Positions 16,035 to 24,721 of a DNA stretch of 64,000 nucleotides are shown here, piece by piece (position 1 is the first letter of the stretch; each line of letters opens with the position of its first letter). The stretch is taken from the NCBI GenBank assembly GCA_034669145.1, contig JAXDNY010000058.1, positions 5,719 to 69,718 of the forward strand, in the 5' to 3' direction. The position numbers and the translations under genes are program-made. The notes below the pieces were generated by a model. It did not search any database and was not told the origin of the DNA. It saw only the letters and a program-made list of their open reading frames with translations. The DNA is from PALSA-894 sp034669145 (GTDB taxonomy: Bacteria > Pseudomonadota > Alphaproteobacteria > Rhizobiales > Xanthobacteraceae).

Positions 16035-17054
16035 ATGGCCCATCTTGATCGGCGCAATTTCTTGAAGGCTTCGGGTGCGGCAGCAGCCACCGCTGTCCTC
16101 AGCGTTGATGCGCACAGCCAAGCAAAGCCCGTTGTCAACATGCAGCTCGGCTGGCTCCTCTCGGGGAACCAGATAGGCGAGGTGTGCGCCAAATCTCTTG
16201 GCTACTATGAGCAGGAAGGCATCGAGATGCGCTTCCAGGCCGGTGGCCCGAACATCGATGGTGTGGCGGTGGTCGCGGCCGGGCGCTTCGAGGTCGGGCA
16301 GGTCTCGTCCAGCCCGTCGTTGATGCTAGCCGCCTCGCAGGACATCCCGGTCGTGTGCTTTGCGGCCGGCGCCCAGGAGCATCCGTACGCGTTCTTTTCG
16401 CTGAAGAGGAATCCGATCCGCGAGCCGAAGGACCTCATCGGCAAGAAGGTCGGCATCCAGGCGACCGGCATCATCCTGTTGCGCGCGCTGCTCGCCAAGA
16501 ACAAGATTCCCGAGAAAGACGTACAGATCGTCACCATCGGCGCCGACATGTCGCCCGTGCTCACCGGCCAGGTCGACTGCGTCACCGGTTGGCTGACGAA
16601 CACCAGCGCCATGAAGGTGCTCAGCGCCGACATGGTCTCGATGCGGCTGTGGGATACCGGCGTGAAGCTCTATGCGCTGCCGTATTACGCGACCGCCAAC
16701 ACCATCAAGACGCGCGGCGACGTTCTGGCGAAATACCTGCGCGCCTCGGCGAAAGGCTGGGGGTTCGCCTACCAGCCGGCCAATCGCGACAAGGCGGTGG
16801 AGATGCTGGTCAAGGAATTTCCCAATCTCAACGCCAAGGACGAAACCGAGGCGCTCGAAGCGATGCTGCGCTTCTCGTTCTCGCCGCGCACCGCCGCGGA
16901 AGGCTGGGGCACGATGGATCCGGCGATCTGGCAGGATCAGATCAGCCTCTATGCGGAGCTCGGTCAGTTTTCCAAGCGCGTGCCGAAACTGGAGGAAGTC
17001 ATGACCCTCGACATCCTCAAGATGACCGCCGACAGCCGGCCGAAGATCGGCTGA
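16035..17054 (+). CDS. ABC importer substrate-binding protein, NMT1/TauA type, Tat signal
   Basis: A 339-residue periplasmic binding protein. The N-terminus has a Tat signal DRRNFLKASGAAAATAVLS (residues 5-23). The mature part has NMT1/THI5-like features: VNMQLGWLLSGNQIGEVCAKS near the start, the YYEQEGIEMRFQAGGPNIDG block, and KVGIQATGIILLRALLAKN. It is the first gene of a seven-gene plus-strand operon and is followed 3 bases later by its ATPase. The ligand is unknown; the downstream CoA enzymes suggest a carboxylic acid or a related compound. Confidence 0.9.
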   Translation: MAHLDRRNFLKASGAAAATAVLSVDAHSQAKPVVNMQLGWLLSGNQIGEVCAKSLGYYEQEGIEMRFQAGGPNIDGVAVVAAGRFEVGQVSSSPSLMLAASQDIPVVCFAAGAQEHPYAFFSLKRNPIREPKDLIGKKVGIQATGIILLRALLAKNKIPEKDVQIVTIGADMSPVLTGQVDCVTGWLTNTSAMKVLSADMVSMRLWDTGVKLYALPYYATANTIKTRGDVLAKYLRASAKGWGFAYQPANRDKAVEMLVKEFPNLNAKDETEALEAMLRFSFSPRTAAEGWGTMDPAIWQDQISLYAELGQFSKRVPKLEEVMTLDILKMTADSRPKIG

Positions 17055-17057
17055 GTC

Positions 17058-17885
17058 ATGCTTGCCCGGGACGCGGTCGCGCCTGCGGTATCCTCGCCAG
17101 CCGTCATGGCCGACGCGAGCGCAGTTGCGTGCCGCAACGTCTCGATGCGCTTTATCACCGACCGGCGCACCGTTACGGCGCTGGAGAACGTTTCGTTCTC
17201 GGTGGAGCTCGGCGGTTTGTTGAGCCTGCTCGGGCCGTCCGGCTGCGGCAAGTCGACCTTGCTGCGCGTGGTCGCCGACTTGATTGCGCCGACAGCTGGG
17301 CAAGTATCGGTCTTCGGCATGTCGCCGCAGGAAGCGCGGCAGAAGCGATCGCTCGGCTTCGTGTTCCAGGACGCCGCACTGCTGCCCTGGCGCACGGCCT
17401 TGCAGAATGTCGAACTGCCGGCCGAGGTCGGCGGCTTTGCCGGCCTTCCCCCGGGCGCTCCCACGCCGCGCGAACTCTTGAAGCTCGTCGGCCTTGAGGG
17501 TTGGGAGCAAAGTTTCCCGCACGAGCTTTCCGGGGGTATGCGCCAGCGTGTCTCGATCGCGCGTGCGCTGCTCGGCGGTCCGCGCTTGCTGCTGATGGAT
17601 GAGCCGTTCGGCGCGCTCGACGAAATCACACGCGACCGGCTCAACGAGGAGTTGCGCCGCATCTGGCAGGAGACCGGCACCACCATCCTGTTCGTGACCC
17701 ATTCGGTCTACGAGGCGATGTACCTCGGCGAGGAGGTGTTGGTTATGTCGGCCAATCCCGGCCGGGTAAGCGAGATCGTATCCATCGACCTGCCGCGCGA
17801 GCGCGACCTCTCGATCCGCGAGACCGAACCGTTCACCCGCATCGCCGCAAAGCTGCGCGGCCTGCTCGGCCGAGGCGTGCCATGA
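17058..17885 (+). CDS. ABC importer ATPase, TauB/SsuB type
   Basis: A 275-residue ATPase with Walker A GPSGCGKST, Q-loop FVFQDAALLPWRTA, signature LSGGMRQRVS and Walker B LLLMDEPFGALDE, then the switch-region His in FVTHSVYEAMYL. The N-terminal 18 residues before VACRNVS are a short extension. The stop overlaps the permease start by four bases (ATGA), so the two are translationally coupled. It powers the importer whose binding protein is encoded at 16035. Confidence 0.95.
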   Translation: MLARDAVAPAVSSPAVMADASAVACRNVSMRFITDRRTVTALENVSFSVELGGLLSLLGPSGCGKSTLLRVVADLIAPTAGQVSVFGMSPQEARQKRSLGFVFQDAALLPWRTALQNVELPAEVGGFAGLPPGAPTPRELLKLVGLEGWEQSFPHELSGGMRQRVSIARALLGGPRLLLMDEPFGALDEITRDRLNEELRRIWQETGTTILFVTHSVYEAMYLGEEVLVMSANPGRVSEIVSIDLPRERDLSIRETEPFTRIAAKLRGLLGRGVP

Positions 17886-18709
17886 CGGCGTCCGATCTTG
17901 CGCCCGATCTTGCCGATGCCGCCGATGCCGACTATTATCGGGCGCGCCAGCGCGCGATCTGGCGCCGGCGTCTGCTGCCTGCGGTCGGGATCGCGACCGT
18001 GCTCATTCTCTGGGCCGCAGCGGTCTACGTCTTCAATGTGCCACCGTTCATCGCGCCGTCGCCTTTGCTGGTCGTCACGACGCTCTATGCCAAGTTTCCC
18101 ATACTGATCGCCAATCTCATCCCGACCGCGATCGAGGCAGTGTCCGGCTTCCTGCTCGGCAATCTCACCGCCATCGTGATCGCCACGGTCTTCGTGCATA
18201 AGAAAACCATGGAGGAAGCATTCTTCCCGATCGTCGTGATCGTCAACACGATTCCCGTGGTCGCCAAGGCGCCGATCCTGGTGCTCCTGCTCGGCAACGG
18301 CATGGAGCCGAAGATCGCCATCGCGGCGCTGATCTGCTTCTTCCCGACGCTCGTGAACATGGTGCGCGGTTTGGAGTCGGTAAACCCGCAGGCGATGGAG
18401 CTGATGCGCGTGCTGTCCGCCTCCAAGAGCGAGGTGTTCTTCAAGCTGCGTCTCTACAACTCGCTGCCGTATCTATTCTCGGCGCTGAAGATCGCGGCGT
18501 CTACGGCAGTCATCGGCGCGATCGTTGGCGAATGGATCGGCTCGACCTACGGCATCGGCGCGCTGATCATCCAGGCGATGTACAATTTCGATTCGGCCAT
18601 GCTTTATGCGACCGTGATCGTCGGTTCGGTGTTCTCGGTTGCGTTCTTCCTAGTGATCTCGTTCGCCGAACGGATGATCGTGCGCTGGCAGGCGCCGGTC
18701 GTGCATTGA
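17882..18709 (+). CDS. ABC importer permease, TauC/SsuC type
   Basis: A 275-residue inner-membrane protein with about six helices. The EAA-like cytoplasmic loop is visible as ELMRVLSASKSEVFFKLRLYNSLPYLFSALKIAAS near residues 178-212, with the conserved glycines replaced in part. It ends 12 bases before the FAD oxidoreductase gene. It forms the channel of the importer encoded from 16035. Confidence 0.94.
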   Translation: MTASDLAPDLADAADADYYRARQRAIWRRRLLPAVGIATVLILWAAAVYVFNVPPFIAPSPLLVVTTLYAKFPILIANLIPTAIEAVSGFLLGNLTAIVIATVFVHKKTMEEAFFPIVVIVNTIPVVAKAPILVLLLGNGMEPKIAIAALICFFPTLVNMVRGLESVNPQAMELMRVLSASKSEVFFKLRLYNSLPYLFSALKIAASTAVIGAIVGEWIGSTYGIGALIIQAMYNFDSAMLYATVIVGSVFSVAFFLVISFAERMIVRWQAPVVH

Positions 18710-18721
18710 AAGGGCCACGCA

Positions 18722-20068
18722 ATGACTGACCGCTTCGAGGAAGCGCCCGGGTCCGCCCGCGTCGTGGCGCGCACGGATGTGCTGGTTGTTGGCGGCGGGC
18801 CGGCGGGTTTTGCCGCCGCGATTGCGGCGAAGCGCGAGGGGTGTTCTATCACGCTCATCGAACGCTATCCCTATCTCGGCGGACTCGCGTCGGGCGGCTT
18901 GGTGCTGGTGCTCGACGACATGCACAACGGCGAGGAGATCACCGTTACCGGCCTCTGCATGGAGATGATCGAGCGCATGGCGAAGGTCGGCGCGGCCGTC
19001 TATCCGCCGCCCGAGGAGCGTGGCCAATCGTGGGAGAAGTATCGCAAATGGGCGCGCTGGGGCTGCCATGACTTCCGCGCGCAGGTAAAGCCGCAGCCGA
19101 TCGTGATGGCCGCCGCGTTCGATCCGGACGGCTGGAAACGCGTCTCGAACGAGATGATCGCCACGGCTGGCGTGAACGTGCGGCTGCACTCGTGGTTCTC
19201 CAAGGCGATCGTGCAGGACGGCCGCATCCGCGGCGTCATCTGCGAAACGAAAGCCGGACGCGAAGCGATCCTCGCCGACATGGTGATCGACACCACCGGC
19301 GACCTTGACGTTGCGGCCGCTGCCGGCGCGAAGTTCATCGAGGGCGCCTACATCGTCACCACGGCGTTTCGTTTGGGCAATGTCGACACCGAGGAGGCGG
19401 AGCGCTTCGCCGCCGCCGAGCCGGAAGCCTTCGCTGTACTCGACCGGCAGGCCAAGCGTACCATGGGCGGTTCGTGGGATCACTGGTGGCTCAAGACGCC
19501 GCTGCCGGGCGTGGTGTGGTGCAACTGCCCGCACATGACCGGGTATGACGGCCTCAAGGTCGAGGACCTGACGCGCGCCGACTTTGAAGGGCGCAAGCGC
19601 ATCTATGTGCTGGTCGATTTCGTGCGCGAGAAGATGCCGGGTTTCCAGGATTGTTTCGTCGTCGATGTCGCGCCGCAGCTCGGTATCCGGCAGACACGCC
19701 TGCTCGAAGGCGAGTACGTCGTCACCAAAGATGACGTGATGGAGCGGGTGTATTTCCCCGACACGGTCGCGCGCGGGCGCGATTATTACACGCCCTACCG
19801 CTCGATGCTGCCGAAGGAAATCGAGGGCCTGATCGTTGCCGGCCGGCACTATTCGGCCACGGAAGCCGCGCAAAAGATGTCGCGCGAGATCCCGCCCTGC
19901 ATGTCGATGGGTCAGTCGGCCGGCGTTGCCGCGGCGCTCGCGCTGTCCGGCAACATCCCGCTGCGCCGGGTCGAGTCGCGCGCGATCTGCCAAAAGGTGC
20001 GCGCGCAGGGTGGCGATCCGGGCGATCAGCCGTCCGCCAATGCGAAAATGATGGAGCATGCCGCGTGA
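18722..20068 (+). CDS. FAD-dependent oxidoreductase in CoA-pathway operon
   Basis: A 448-residue flavoprotein of the FAD_oxidored type. The FAD-binding motif VLVVGGGPAGFAAAIAAKREG lies at about residues 20-40. The second FAD block IDTTGDLDVAAAAGAKF is near 195, and a C-terminal block GLIVAGRHYSATEAAQKMSREIPPC is near 380. No transmembrane segment or signal is visible, so it should be cytoplasmic. Its operon partners are an importer, a CoA transferase, an enoyl-CoA hydratase and a ferredoxin. This suggests a redox step on an imported acid, perhaps with the ferredoxin as electron partner. The substrate cannot be assigned. Confidence 0.88.
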   Translation: MTDRFEEAPGSARVVARTDVLVVGGGPAGFAAAIAAKREGCSITLIERYPYLGGLASGGLVLVLDDMHNGEEITVTGLCMEMIERMAKVGAAVYPPPEERGQSWEKYRKWARWGCHDFRAQVKPQPIVMAAAFDPDGWKRVSNEMIATAGVNVRLHSWFSKAIVQDGRIRGVICETKAGREAILADMVIDTTGDLDVAAAAGAKFIEGAYIVTTAFRLGNVDTEEAERFAAAEPEAFAVLDRQAKRTMGGSWDHWWLKTPLPGVVWCNCPHMTGYDGLKVEDLTRADFEGRKRIYVLVDFVREKMPGFQDCFVVDVAPQLGIRQTRLLEGEYVVTKDDVMERVYFPDTVARGRDYYTPYRSMLPKEIEGLIVAGRHYSATEAAQKMSREIPPCMSMGQSAGVAAALALSGNIPLRRVESRAICQKVRAQGGDPGDQPSANAKMMEHAA

Positions 20069-21231
20069 CCGCAGCAAACGAATTGCCGCTCGCCGGCATC
20101 CGGGTCGTCGACTTCACGCAGGTGATGATGGGCCCCGTTGCGACGCAGATGCTCGGCGACTACGGCGCCGACGTGATCAAGATCGAGCGCCCCCCGACCG
20201 GCGATCTCTCGCGCACCTCGATCCCGGATGATCCGGCGGGCCTTATCGGGCCGGTCTATTGCTCGCTCAACCGCAACAAGCGCTCGGTGGTCCTCGACCT
20301 GCGCAAACCGGAAGAACGAGCCGCGCTGATGGACCTGATCCGCAGCGCCGACGTGGTGGTGAATAACTTTCGCGCTGGCGTCATGGACCGCATGGGGCTT
20401 GGCTACGACGAACTGAAGAAGATAAACCCGCGCCTGATCTATGCGGTCGGCACCGGCTTCGGCCTCACCGGTCCCTATGCACACAAGGGCGGGCAGGACG
20501 TGCTGGCGCAGGCGATGTCGGGCGTGATGGCGCGCCGTTCGCGCGAGAGCGACCCGCTCTCGGTCTATGCGACGACCTTCGCGGACTATTCGGCCGGCAT
20601 GCATCTGGTGCAGGGCGTGCTGCTCGCGCTGCTTCAGCGCGGGAAGACGGGCAGAGGGCAGCAGTTCAACGTGTCGCTGCTCGACTCCATGATCGCCGCG
20701 CAGACACAGGAAGCCGCCACCCAGATGATGCGCGGGTTCGAGCTGAACTGGGGCGCGATGCCGCTCTCCGGCGTGTTCGAGACGAGCGACGGCGCACTGG
20801 TGATGGTCGGCGCCTTCAAGGCCGATCCCGTGAAAGACATCGGCACGGCGCTCGGCATTGCCGGCCTTGAAAACGATCCGTGCTTCGCGACCCATGCGCT
20901 GCGCATGGCGAACAAGCCAGCCTTGCAGGCGCTTTTTTTCGAGCGCTTCAAGACCAACACCACGGCGCATTGGATCGCCAAGCTAGAGGAGCAGGATTTG
21001 CTCTGCGCGCCGGTACGCAGCCTCGCCGAGGCGCTCGCGGACGAGCAGGCGACGATCAACGGCATGATCATGGAAGGTCCCGGCGTGTTCGAGACCGTGA
21101 AAGTCGTCGGCTCGCCGATCCACATGTCGGACGCGCCGGTGACCATCCGGGTGCCTCCGGCGCAGCTCGGCCAGCACACGCAGGAAGTCCTCGCTGAGCT
21201 CGCGCAGGCGCGCGCGACGGCGGCCGAGTGA
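20065..21231 (+). CDS. CaiB/BaiF family class III CoA transferase
   Basis: A 388-residue enzyme that moves CoA between carboxylic acids. The N-terminus has the family block LAGIRVVDFTQVMMGPVATQ and LGDYGADVIKIERP. D174 in TTFADYSAGMH is the likely catalytic aspartate that forms the acyl-anhydride. The GTG start overlaps the upstream stop (GTGA), which indicates coupling. With the enoyl-CoA hydratase downstream it likely activates the compound brought in by the importer. The CoA donor and acceptor are unknown. Confidence 0.93.
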   Translation: MTAANELPLAGIRVVDFTQVMMGPVATQMLGDYGADVIKIERPPTGDLSRTSIPDDPAGLIGPVYCSLNRNKRSVVLDLRKPEERAALMDLIRSADVVVNNFRAGVMDRMGLGYDELKKINPRLIYAVGTGFGLTGPYAHKGGQDVLAQAMSGVMARRSRESDPLSVYATTFADYSAGMHLVQGVLLALLQRGKTGRGQQFNVSLLDSMIAAQTQEAATQMMRGFELNWGAMPLSGVFETSDGALVMVGAFKADPVKDIGTALGIAGLENDPCFATHALRMANKPALQALFFERFKTNTTAHWIAKLEEQDLLCAPVRSLAEALADEQATINGMIMEGPGVFETVKVVGSPIHMSDAPVTIRVPPAQLGQHTQEVLAELAQARATAAE

Positions 21232-22007
21232 TGCCGATTCTCTACGAGCTGAAGGACCACGTCGCCCGCGTCACCATTGACCGGCCGGATGTGCTCAACG
21301 CGATTGACGCGGCGTCCGAGCGCGAATTGCAAACAATCTGGAGCGAGATCGAGAATAACCGCGACGTGCGCTGCGTGGTGCTGACCGGCACCGGCGAGCG
21401 CGCATTCTCCACCGGCGCCGACATGAAGGGCGGCAGCGGCGCAAGCGGGCTCGAATACTGGGCACTGCCGCGGCCGGGCGGCTTCGGCGGCATCGCGCTG
21501 CGCGAGACGCTCGACGTGCCGGTGATCGCACGGGTCAACGGCCACGCGGTCGGCGGCGGCTTCGAGATGGTGCTCGGCTGCGACATCATCGTGGCCGCTG
21601 AAGGTGCGACGTTCGGCCTCCCAGAAGCGCGCGTCGGCCGTTTGCCGCTCGACGGCGGCATGACGCTGCTGCAGCGCCAAGTGCCGTTTCATTTGGCGAT
21701 GGGCGTGCTGCTGACCGGCAAGCGCATTTCCGCCGCGGAGGCATTCCGCATCGGTCTCGTCAATGAAGTGGTCCCCCGCGCCGAACTCGATGCAGCGGTC
21801 GCGCGCTGGGTCGAGGACGTGCTCGCGTGTGCGCCGCTGTCGGTGCGTGCGATCAAACAGGTGGTACGCCGCACCGCGCAATTGTCCGCCGCGGAGGCGC
21901 GCGATCAGCTGCTGCCGGCGCTTGCCGACGCCTTGCAGTCTGAGGATAGCAAGGAAGGCGTGCGCGCCTTCATCGAGAAGCGCAAGCCGGTGTGGCAGGG
22001 GAAATAG
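21231..22007 (+). CDS. Enoyl-CoA hydratase/isomerase (crotonase family)
   Basis: A 258-residue crotonase. Both usual glutamates are present, one in GHAVGGGFEMVLGCD and one in LPEARVGRLPLDGG. The oxyanion-hole block RAFSTGADMKGG is near residue 58. The ATG at 21231 shares one base with the upstream stop (TGATG). With both acids kept, hydration of a 2-enoyl-CoA is plausible. It is co-transcribed with the CoA transferase and the ferredoxin. Confidence 0.92.
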   Translation: MPILYELKDHVARVTIDRPDVLNAIDAASERELQTIWSEIENNRDVRCVVLTGTGERAFSTGADMKGGSGASGLEYWALPRPGGFGGIALRETLDVPVIARVNGHAVGGGFEMVLGCDIIVAAEGATFGLPEARVGRLPLDGGMTLLQRQVPFHLAMGVLLTGKRISAAEAFRIGLVNEVVPRAELDAAVARWVEDVLACAPLSVRAIKQVVRRTAQLSAAEARDQLLPALADALQSEDSKEGVRAFIEKRKPVWQGK

Positions 22008-22343
22008 ATGCCCTATGTCATCACCGATGCCTGCATCGACGTGAAGGATAAGACCTGTCTCGATGCCTGTCCGGTCGACTGCATCTACGAAGGCGGGCGC
22101 ACGCTCTACATCCAGCCGGACGAATGCATCGACTGCGGGCTGTGCGAAACCGTGTGTCCGGTGGCGGCGATCCACGCCGACGACCGGTTGCCGGAGGAAC
22201 TCAAGCCCTGGATCGCGATCAATGCGGAATTCTTTGGCCCCGCGGTGACCGGCTGGGGCCGCCCTGGTGGGGCGGATCTCAAGCACACAACCGCACTTGA
22301 CCATGCGACGGTGGCTGCTTGGCCGAAAAGACCTAAACGCTAG
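22008..22343 (+). CDS. 7Fe ferredoxin, FdxA-like
   Basis: A 111-residue ferredoxin. The cysteine pattern C9-x7-C17-x3-C21-P binds a [3Fe-4S] or second cluster. CIDCGLCETVCP (from about residue 39), with C25, binds a [4Fe-4S] cluster. The C-terminal extension of about 55 residues is usual for the FdxA group. It directly follows the hydratase stop and is the last gene of the operon. It could donate or accept electrons for the FAD oxidoreductase; this is inference from position. The next gene is convergent, 18 bases away. Confidence 0.92.
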   Translation: MPYVITDACIDVKDKTCLDACPVDCIYEGGRTLYIQPDECIDCGLCETVCPVAAIHADDRLPEELKPWIAINAEFFGPAVTGWGRPGGADLKHTTALDHATVAAWPKRPKR

Positions 22344-22361
22344 CGATCGGCAGGAATCGCC

Positions 22362-23078
22362 TTAATACAGTTCCATCAGGCGCGTGTTGTCGGACAGTTC
22401 TTCCGGCACCGTGTCGAGAATGACCTGCCCCGCTTTCATCACGACCACACGGTCGGAAATCTTCAGGGCCTCGCGCACATTCTGCTCGACCAGGATCACA
22501 GCCATGTTGTTGTCGCGCTGAAGCGCGCGGATCGGCTGAAGCAAATCCTGGAACAGTTTCGGCGCAAGCCCGATCGACGGCTCGTCCAGCATCAAGCAGC
22601 GCGGCTGCGACAACAGCGTGCGGCCGATCGAAACCATCTGCTGCTGGCCGCCCGACAGAAATCCGGCGCGCTTGCCGTAGAACGCCTTGATCGGCGGCAG
22701 CAGGGTCATCACCCAGTCGATCCGCGCGGTGCGCTCGCCGGCCGCGATACTGCCGGACCACAGCGCGAGATCGAAGATTTCGGCGACTGTCAGCCCGGGG
22801 AAAATGCCGCGCCCCTCGGGCATCAGCGCGATGCCGTGCGAGGCAAGGACGCGCGGTACGTGATGGGCAAGTTCCTTGCCGTCGACGAGGATTTTCCCCG
22901 AGACCGGGCGGGTCAAGCCGAACAGCGAGCGCATCAGCGTAGACTTCCCTGCGCCGTTATGTCCGATCACGCACAGCACCTCGCCGGCGCGCACCTCGAT
23001 CGAGACACCGCTTAAGACCGGCCGCCCGCCGTAACCGGCGACGAGAGATTGCGCCTGGAGAACAGGAGCGGCGGTCAT
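22362..23078 (-). CDS. Branched-chain-type ABC importer ATPase LivF, system 1
   Basis: A 238-residue ATPase: Walker A GHNGAGKST, signature LSGGQQQMVS, Walker B CLMLDEPSIGLAP and the LVEQNVREALKISD switch region. The length and the GIALMPEGRGIFPGLTV block place it with LivF. The ATG at 23076-23078 overlaps the LivG stop by four bases. It is the last gene of the importer operon 26743 to 22362. The substrate could be an amino acid, an aromatic acid or an amide. Confidence 0.94.
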   Translation of the reverse strand: MTAAPVLQAQSLVAGYGGRPVLSGVSIEVRAGEVLCVIGHNGAGKSTLMRSLFGLTRPVSGKILVDGKELAHHVPRVLASHGIALMPEGRGIFPGLTVAEIFDLALWSGSIAAGERTARIDWVMTLLPPIKAFYGKRAGFLSGGQQQMVSIGRTLLSQPRCLMLDEPSIGLAPKLFQDLLQPIRALQRDNNMAVILVEQNVREALKISDRVVVMKAGQVILDTVPEELSDNTRLMELY

Positions 23079-23824
23079 TGTGCGCGCTCGCCGAAATAGA
23101 TCGCCGCGAGTGCCGGATCGGACAGGATCGTCCTCGGCTCCCCTTCGGCGAGCAGCTTGCCTTGGTCGAGGAACGCGATGCGGTCCGAGATGCTCTGCAC
23201 GATGTCGAGATTGTGCTCGATGATGCAGATCGTGACGCCCGACGTCACCTCGTTGCGCAGCACGGTGAGGAAGCGGTCGTAGGAGCTGCGGTCGAGGCCG
23301 GAGGCCGGCTCGTCGAGCAGCCACAGTCGCGCGCCAGACGCCATGATGCGCGCGATCGAGAGAAACTTCCGCTCCGCATACGAGAGATCGACCGCCCGCG
23401 TGTCGCGGCGGGGCTGAAGTTGCGTCGCATCAAGCGCGCGCTCGATGCGCTCGATCCGTGCGGCCTTCGCGGCGCGTCCGCCGGTCTGCCAAAGCCAGGA
23501 GCCCGACTCGGTCGCCGTGGTGACGTTCTCCAGCACCGTCATGTGCGAGAACAGCTTGAGGTCCTGAAACGTACGCCCGATGCCGAGCCGCGCGACCTTC
23601 CAGTGCGGAAGCCCGAGAATGCTCTTGCCGAGAAACGTCACCGAGCCCTGGTCCGGTACGAGATGTCCAGTCATGGCGTTGAACAGCGTCGTCTTGCCGG
23701 CGCCGTTCGGCCCGACCAGCGTGGTGACGATGCCGGCGCGCAGCGCGAACGACACATCGTTCACGGCCTTCAGCCCGCCGAAGGTCTTGGAGATGTTGTC
23801 GGCCTGAAACAGGATTTCGCTCAT
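23075..23824 (-). CDS. Branched-chain-type ABC importer ATPase LivG, system 1
   Basis: A 249-residue ATPase with Walker A GPNGAGKTT, the LivG block IGRTFQDLKLFSHMTVLENV, and Walker B LWLLDEPASGLD. The ABC signature reads LSYAERKFLSIAR in place of the more usual LSYGQQR, a divergent but LivG-like form. The ATG at 23822-23824 overlaps the LivM stop (ATGA). It pairs with the adjacent LivF to energise the importer. Confidence 0.92.
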   Translation of the reverse strand: MSEILFQADNISKTFGGLKAVNDVSFALRAGIVTTLVGPNGAGKTTLFNAMTGHLVPDQGSVTFLGKSILGLPHWKVARLGIGRTFQDLKLFSHMTVLENVTTATESGSWLWQTGGRAAKAARIERIERALDATQLQPRRDTRAVDLSYAERKFLSIARIMASGARLWLLDEPASGLDRSSYDRFLTVLRNEVTSGVTICIIEHNLDIVQSISDRIAFLDQGKLLAEGEPRTILSDPALAAIYFGERAQ

Positions 23825-24714
23825 GGCTCGCCCTGTTTCCGCGTGTCGGAGCCGTAGCCCCACAGTCCCGAGGGGCGGAAGATCATCAACAGCACCATCG
23901 CGAGGCCGTAGATCATCTGCTGGATCGAGCCGATCTCGGTCGGCGGCAGATACGGCAGGTACGTCAGCAGCGCCGGCAGCAGCAGCACGATCACCGCGCC
24001 GATCACGGGACCGAGGAGGGTGGCGGTGCCGCCGATGATCACCATCGCAATGATCTGCACCGAAACTTCGAGGACGAAGCTCTCGACGTTGATGAAGGAC
24101 AGATAGAAGGTAAACAGCGAGCCGGCGACCGCCGCGAAGGAGGACGACACCACGACGGCGAGCGTCTTCAGGAGCGCCACGTTCTTGCCCAGCGCGGAGG
24201 CCGCCGTTTCGTCGTCGCGGATCGCTTTCAGGCTGCGGCCGAAGCTCGAGCGCACCAGCGCGCGAATGATCAACAGGATCACGGCCAGGCACGCGAGCGT
24301 CAGGCCGAGAAACAGCACCGGATCGCTGACGTCGAAGCCGAACAGCCGCGCGGGTGGAATGCCGATCAACCCGCCGATGCCGCCGGTGACCGACTTCCAC
24401 TCCGAGAAAACCGTCACGGCGAGCATTTGCAGCCCGAGCGAAGCGGCGACGAAGTATTCGCCGCGGACGCGCAGCGCCGGCAGCGCGAGCGCCAGCGAAA
24501 CAACGCCGCTGATGACCATTCCGGCCGCGGTTGCGACGGTAAAATCCGCGCCGAACTTCATGGCGGCGATTGCCGCCGTATAGGCGCCGATGCCGAAGAA
24601 AATCGCGTGCGCGAGCGAGAAGATGCCGGCGTAGCCGAGGATGAAGTTCAGCGTCACCGCGAGGATCGCGTTGATGCCGATCAGGATCGCCAGGCTGATG
24701 ACGTAGGTGGTCAT
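23821..24714 (-). CDS. Branched-chain-type ABC importer permease LivM, system 1
   Basis: A 297-residue membrane protein with about eight to nine helices. Family blocks: LNFILGYAGIFSLAHAIFFGIGAYT near residue 22 and FGRSLKAIRDDETAASALGKN near 170, the cytoplasmic coupling loop. The ATG at 24712-24714 starts the expected hydrophobic N-terminus. An open frame continues about 60 codons upstream, but that part overlaps livH and is not LivM-like. It pairs with LivH. Confidence 0.93.
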   Translation of the reverse strand: MTTYVISLAILIGINAILAVTLNFILGYAGIFSLAHAIFFGIGAYTAAIAAMKFGADFTVATAAGMVISGVVSLALALPALRVRGEYFVAASLGLQMLAVTVFSEWKSVTGGIGGLIGIPPARLFGFDVSDPVLFLGLTLACLAVILLIIRALVRSSFGRSLKAIRDDETAASALGKNVALLKTLAVVVSSSFAAVAGSLFTFYLSFINVESFVLEVSVQIIAMVIIGGTATLLGPVIGAVIVLLLPALLTYLPYLPPTEIGSIQQMIYGLAMVLLMIFRPSGLWGYGSDTRKQGEP

Positions 24715-24721
24715 GCGCGGA

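Noticed and set aside
16326..17702. Minus-strand open frame of 458 codons
   Set aside because: It lies opposite the binding protein and ATPase genes, which carry clear family motifs; its product is Arg/His rich with no domain.
18650..20077. Minus-strand open frame of 475 codons
   Set aside because: Antisense to the FAD oxidoreductase, no ribosome site and no domain.
20634..22304. Minus-strand open frame of 556 codons
   Set aside because: It covers parts of three plus-strand genes with strong motifs and has the composition of a shadow frame.
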